Assembly: GCA_003242525.1 (NCBI GenBank)
Contig: QGUU01000005.1
Span: 1-17,552, forward strand
DNA: 17,552 bases
Source: Pseudomonadota bacterium
GTDB lineage: Bacteria > Pseudomonadota > Alphaproteobacteria > Rhizobiales > Rhizobiaceae
Reading direction: 5' to 3'
Shown: positions 14,690 to 17,552 of the stretch, one piece after another
How the letters are laid out: every line of letters starts with the position of its first letter
Numbering within the stretch: the stretch's first letter is position 1
Notes under the pieces: model-generated
Database searches by the model: none
Seen by the model: the letters and a program-made list of their open reading frames with translations, nothing else
What the model was told of the DNA's origin: nothing
Program-made: the position numbers and the translations under genes

Positions 14690-15946
14690 ATGACAACTCA
14701 TCAGCGCGATTTCTCCGCTCTCGTCGACCCTGTGAAGCTGGACCGTCTGGCCGAGATAGCGATCAAGGTCGGGCTTCAGTTGCAGCCCGGTCAGGACCTT
14801 GTGCTGACTTCCTCCATTGCCGCCCTGCCGCTTACCAGGAAGATCGTCGAACACGCCTACAGGGCGGGTGCAGGCCTGGTGACGCCGATCTTCACCGACG
14901 ACGAGATCACGCTGGCTCGGTTCCGCCACGGCCAGGATGCCGGCTTCGACCGCGCCGCCGGCTGGTTGTATGAAGGCATGGCGAAAGCCTATTCCGAAGG
15001 CGCCGCGCGGCTGGCGGTCCGTGGCGAAGACCCCTCGCTCCTGTCTGGCCAGGACCCGGCACGGGTTGCCCGCGCCAACAAGGCTGTTTCCATCGCCTCC
15101 AAGCCGGCCATGGAGAAGATCACCGGTTTCGACATAAACTGGACGATCGTTGCCTATCCGGAGCTCGCATGGGCCAGGCAGGTGTTTCCAAACGAGAGCG
15201 ACGACGTTGCGGTGGCGAAGCTGGCGGATGCGATCTTCGCGGCCAGCCGCGCCGATGGCGACGATCCGATCGGCGCGTGGAAGGCGCACAATGCGGCCCT
15301 GCGCGAGCGCACGCAATGGCTCAACGGGCACGGTTTCCATGCGCTGCGTTTCACCGGGCCGGGAACCGACCTCACCGTCGGGCTTGCGGACGGCCATGAA
15401 TGGATGGGCGGAGCTTCTGTGGCCAGGAATGGCGTGACCTGCAATCCGAACATACCCACCGAGGAAGTTTTCACCACGCCTCATGCGCGGCGCGTCTCCG
15501 GGCATGTGCGCAGCACCAAGCCGCTTTCCTACCAGGGCACTCTGATCGACGATATTTCGGTGCGCTTCGAAGAGGGACGCATTGTGGAGGCCAGCGCATC
15601 CAAGGGAAGGGATGTGCTGGAAAAAGTGCTGGATACCGATGAGGGCGCACGCCGGCTGGGCGAGGTTGCGCTGGTGCCGAACTCCTCGCCGATCTCGCGC
15701 AGCGGTATTCTGTTCTACAATACTCTGTTCGACGAGAACGCCTCCTGCCACATCGCTCTCGGCCAGTGCTACGCCAAATGCTTTGTCGACGGCGCGAACT
15801 TGACCGAGGAAGAGATCACCGCGCGGGGCGGCAACAAGAGCTTCATCCACATCGACTGGATGATCGGCTCCGGCGAGGTGGACGTGGACGGCATCCGGAA
15901 GGACGGCTCCACGGTGCCGGTCATGCGCAAGGGCGAATGGGCCTGA
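14690..15946 (+). CDS. M29 family aminopeptidase
   Basis: A cytoplasmic metallo-aminopeptidase of the thermophilic/AmpS type (418 residues, full length). The metal ligands expected for family M29 are visible: E258/E259 in NIPTEEVFTTPH, E325 in RRLGEVALVP, H354 in CHIALGQCY, and H387 and D389 in FIHIDWMIG; the conserved Tyr is Y361. The N-terminal part KLDRLAEIAIKVGLQLQPGQDLVL is also typical. The ATG at 14690 is the start matching the family; the open frame continues upstream to 14486 but overlaps the divergent transporter promoter. The Shine-Dalgarno sequence is weak (AGG 9 nt upstream). The stop is 2 nt before the DUF488 start, so the two genes are probably one operon. Confidence 0.95.
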   Translation: MTTHQRDFSALVDPVKLDRLAEIAIKVGLQLQPGQDLVLTSSIAALPLTRKIVEHAYRAGAGLVTPIFTDDEITLARFRHGQDAGFDRAAGWLYEGMAKAYSEGAARLAVRGEDPSLLSGQDPARVARANKAVSIASKPAMEKITGFDINWTIVAYPELAWARQVFPNESDDVAVAKLADAIFAASRADGDDPIGAWKAHNAALRERTQWLNGHGFHALRFTGPGTDLTVGLADGHEWMGGASVARNGVTCNPNIPTEEVFTTPHARRVSGHVRSTKPLSYQGTLIDDISVRFEEGRIVEASASKGRDVLEKVLDTDEGARRLGEVALVPNSSPISRSGILFYNTLFDENASCHIALGQCYAKCFVDGANLTEEEITARGGNKSFIHIDWMIGSGEVDVDGIRKDGSTVPVMRKGEWA

Positions 15947-15948
15947 TC

Positions 15949-16302
15949 ATGACGGACCTTCAGGTAAAGCGCGTGTACGATCCGCCGGATCCGTCGGACG
16001 GCGCGCGCGTCCTTGTCGACCGGCTTTGGCCGCGGGGCCTGACCAAGGAGAAGGCGAAGCTTGATCTCTGGCTGAGGGAGATCGCGCCGAGCGATGATCT
16101 GCGCAAGCGGTTCCGGCATGAACCGGAACTCTGGGAGGAATTCCAGCGGCACTACCATGACGAACTGAGGGGCAGGGCGGAGGCCGTCGGGCAGCTGAAA
16201 CAGCTTGCGGCAAAGGGAAGGGTGACTCTTCTCTACGCTGCGCAGAACCAGACATACAATAACGCTGTTGCGCTGGCGAACTGGCTGCGGAAAAGGGGTT
16301 GA
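15949..16302 (+). CDS. DUF488 family protein (YeaO-like)
   Basis: A 117-residue cytoplasmic protein of unknown function. The diagnostic motif VLVDRLWPRGLTKEKAKLD (about 21-39) is followed by LWLREIAPSDDLRKRFRHEPELWEEF and the C-terminal VTLLYAAQNQTYNNAVALANWL, the layout of the YeaO branch of DUF488. The typical LLYAAKDxxHNNA motif is here LLYAAQNQTYNNA, so the usual Lys-Asp and His are replaced. The ATG at 15949 is 2 nt after the aminopeptidase stop, an arrangement favouring translational coupling; an ATG at 15937 inside the preceding gene is also in frame and has AGGG 3 nt upstream. Confidence 0.9.
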   Translation: MTDLQVKRVYDPPDPSDGARVLVDRLWPRGLTKEKAKLDLWLREIAPSDDLRKRFRHEPELWEEFQRHYHDELRGRAEAVGQLKQLAAKGRVTLLYAAQNQTYNNAVALANWLRKRG

Positions 16303-16394
16303 ATGCCAGGCGTGCAGGACCGCCGCCATAGTGCCGGCCTGTCAGGGGCAGAAAAAATTCCTTCGAGGCCTTCCCAGTTTCTTTGAGTGTGGAA

Positions 16395-16528
16395 CTATCC
16401 GCGGGCGGCGATGGTTTCCTCGGCATCGGCGCGAACCAGACCGGCCTGACGGCAAGCCTCGATGAATTGACGAATCAGTGCGGCGGCGAGCGGGAAACTT
16501 CGACGACTTCGGCCTTTGCCTTCATCAT
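16395..16528 (-). pseudogene. Possible small frame-disrupted reading frame
   Basis: Reading from tandem ATGs (16528, 16525) gives MMKAKAEVVEVSRSPPH and a stop at 16475. A shift to the -1 frame near 16490 continues as FPLAAALIRQFIEACRQAGL and VRADAEETIAARG to a TAG at 16395. The second part has strongly coding-like composition with G or C in most third positions, an amphipathic helix pattern, and no start codon of its own before an upstream TAA. A frameshifted gene of about 44 codons would explain both parts. The protein is not recognised; a chance pattern in GC-rich DNA cannot be excluded. Confidence 0.3.
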
Positions 16529-16555
16529 CGTGCCGCCGGTCTTCTTCTTCTCGTT

Positions 16556-16580
16556 GCAGGCATATTTATGCGCGGCCTGC
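16556..16580. promoter_or_regulatory. Nested palindrome upstream of the GH13 gene
   Basis: GCAGGC and GCCTGC form outer arms, and GCATA TT TATGC an inner perfect repeat (16560-16571), 30-54 bp before the glucosidase start. The AT-rich centre within GC-rich surroundings fits an operator over a promoter, for example for a sugar-responsive repressor. The regulator is not in the window. Confidence 0.35.
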
Positions 16581-16609
16581 TGGCCGGCTCGGCTAAAGGA
16601 GGGTGAATT

Positions 16610-17552
16610 ATGGAGAGCGCCTTGCCAAAAGCCCAGGTTCCCATGCAGGCGCCCGACCGCGACTGGTGGCGCGGGGCGGTGATCTACCAGATCTATCCGC
16701 GCTCCTTCCAGGACACGAATGGCGATGGGATAGGCGACCTCAGGGGCATAACCGCTCGTCTGCCCTATGTCGCCGACCTCGGCGTGGACGCCATCTGGAT
16801 TTCCCCCTTCTTCAAGTCTCCGATGAAGGATTTTGGCTACGACGTCACCGACTATTGCGATGTCGACCCCATGTTCGGCACGCTGGCCGATTTCGACGCG
16901 CTGGTGGCCGAGGCGCATCGGCTCGGTCTCAAGGTCATGATCGACGAGGTTCTGTCGCACACATCGGACCAGCATCCCTGGTTCAAGGAAAGCCGCTCCA
17001 GCCACACAAATCCGAAAGCCGACTGGTATGTCTGGGCGGACCCGAAGCCGGACGGCACGCCGCCCAACAACTGGCTGTCGATCTTTGGCGGGCCGGCCTG
17101 GGAATGGGACACGACACGCCGGCAATATTATCTGCACAACTTCCTGGCCCAGCAGCCGGACCTCAATTTCCACAATCCGGAAGTCCAGGACGCATTGCTC
17201 GACGTCACGCGGTTCTGGCTCGACCGGGGCGTCGACGGTTTCAGGCTGGATACCATCAATTTCTATTTCCATAGCCAGGGACTGGAGGACAATCCGCCGC
17301 TGCCGCCTGAACTGCGCAACGACCAGACCGCGCCTGCCGTCAATCCCTACAACTATCAGGATCACCTCTACGACAAGAGCCGGCCGGAAAATCTTGCCTT
17401 CCTCGAACGGTTCCGTGCGCTGCTCGATGAATATCCGGCTGCCGCCGCAGTCGGCGAGGTGGGGGATTCCCAGCGCGGGCTTGAGATTGTCGCTTCCTAT
17501 ACGCAGGAAACAAAGACCGGGAGATTGTGTAACGCATTCGTTTTCTTGCCCC
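16610..17552 (+). CDS. GH13 alpha-glucosidase, C-terminus outside window
   Basis: The first 314 residues of a glycoside hydrolase family 13 enzyme of the oligo-1,6-glucosidase/alpha-glucosidase subgroup (AglA-like), cytoplasmic as no signal peptide is present. Visible are AVIYQIYPRSFQDTNGDGIGDLRGI (barrel start and Ca2+-site-like loop), AIWISPFFKSPMKDFGYDVTDY, QQPDLNFHNPEV, GFRLDTINF with the nucleophile D214 and R212, and the acid/base E283 in VGEVGD. Region I reads DEVLSH (112-117), with Ser in place of the usual Asn before His. About 540 residues are expected for the whole protein. The ATG at 16610 follows AAAGGAGG with 7-nt spacing, a strong ribosome site. Rhizobial AglA acts on sucrose, maltose and trehalose imported by AglEFGK, but those genes are not visible here, so the substrate is open. 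Confidence 0.92.
   Translation, partial: MESALPKAQVPMQAPDRDWWRGAVIYQIYPRSFQDTNGDGIGDLRGITARLPYVADLGVDAIWISPFFKSPMKDFGYDVTDYCDVDPMFGTLADFDALVAEAHRLGLKVMIDEVLSHTSDQHPWFKESRSSHTNPKADWYVWADPKPDGTPPNNWLSIFGGPAWEWDTTRRQYYLHNFLAQQPDLNFHNPEVQDALLDVTRFWLDRGVDGFRLDTINFYFHSQGLEDNPPLPPELRNDQTAPAVNPYNYQDHLYDKSRPENLAFLERFRALLDEYPAAAAVGEVGDSQRGLEIVASYTQETKTGRLCNAFVFLP

Larger units (their letters stand above)
16303..16609. other. 307-bp intergenic region upstream of the GH13 gene
   Basis: No complete gene is supported here. On the minus strand it holds a coding-like but frame-broken stretch (16395-16528). A nested palindrome lies at 16556-16580, in the expected promoter region of the glucosidase. A T-run on the minus strand (16352-16357) follows the broken frame but has only a weak stem. 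No clear -35/-10 pair was found. Confidence 0.6.

Noticed and set aside
16337..16357. Stem followed by an A-run after the DUF488 gene, considered as a terminator
   Set aside because: On the plus strand the stem is followed by A rather than T residues, and the stem is interrupted, so it does not fit an intrinsic terminator for DUF488.
16475..17365. A 296-codon open frame on the minus strand opposite the GH13 gene
   Set aside because: Most of it is antisense to the glucosidase; only its last part, outside the glucosidase, is coding-like and is reported separately.

Overview
The window is 17.5 kb of GC-rich, gene-dense chromosome from an alphaproteobacterium, most likely order Hyphomicrobiales (Rhizobiales), in the Mesorhizobium/Phyllobacteriaceae neighbourhood. 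The evidence is an F0 ATP synthase operon separate from F1 and carrying both b and b' subunits, a 420-residue BacA/SbmA transporter, a DUF982 protein, and an M29 aminopeptidase and GH13 glucosidase of rhizobial type. The genus is inferred from gene content; no 16S or tRNA gene is present. It reads as ordinary chromosome: I saw no insertion sequence, phage gene, CRISPR array, tRNA or rRNA.

Layout. (1) 1-2877, minus strand: a small family-2-like glycosyltransferase, an ECF sigma factor, a membrane anti-sigma factor and the N-terminal two-thirds or so of a secreted S8 subtilase that runs off the left edge. The last three genes overlap by 4 to 22 and 8 nt and probably form one translationally coupled unit. 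(2) 2976-5003, plus strand: a PA0069-type radical SAM protein and ribonuclease HII, closed by a bidirectional terminator. (3) 5096-7829, minus strand: promoter and F0 operon atpI-atpB-atpE-atpF'-atpF, with about 60-nt gaps that contain hairpins. (4) 7987-9659, minus strand: a SleB-type cell wall hydrolase and a DUF982 protein. (5) 9781-14556, minus strand: Der GTPase, a YfgM-like TPR membrane protein, BacA/SbmA and a YbfB/YjiJ-type MFS transporter. (6) 14690-17552, plus strand: M29 aminopeptidase, a DUF488 protein and a GH13 alpha-glucosidase cut by the right edge.

How the genes work together. The sigma/anti-sigma/subtilase set looks like a self-contained envelope signalling cassette. The periplasmic domain of the anti-sigma factor resembles the prodomain of the adjacent protease, which suggests the protease may be part of the sensing mechanism. 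The F0 operon makes the proton channel; F1 (atpHAGDC) must lie elsewhere. YfgM-like protein and Der are envelope and ribosome assembly factors that are linked in many proteobacteria, usually with bamB between them, but bamB is absent here.

Points most worth a second look: the prodomain-like anti-sigma domain; an 11-bp hairpin bracketing the sigma factor's start; a 10-bp palindrome resembling a Fur/iron-responsive operator upstream of the ATP synthase promoter; a very stable hairpin just after atpE; and a coding-like but frame-broken small reading frame near 16.4-16.5 kb.
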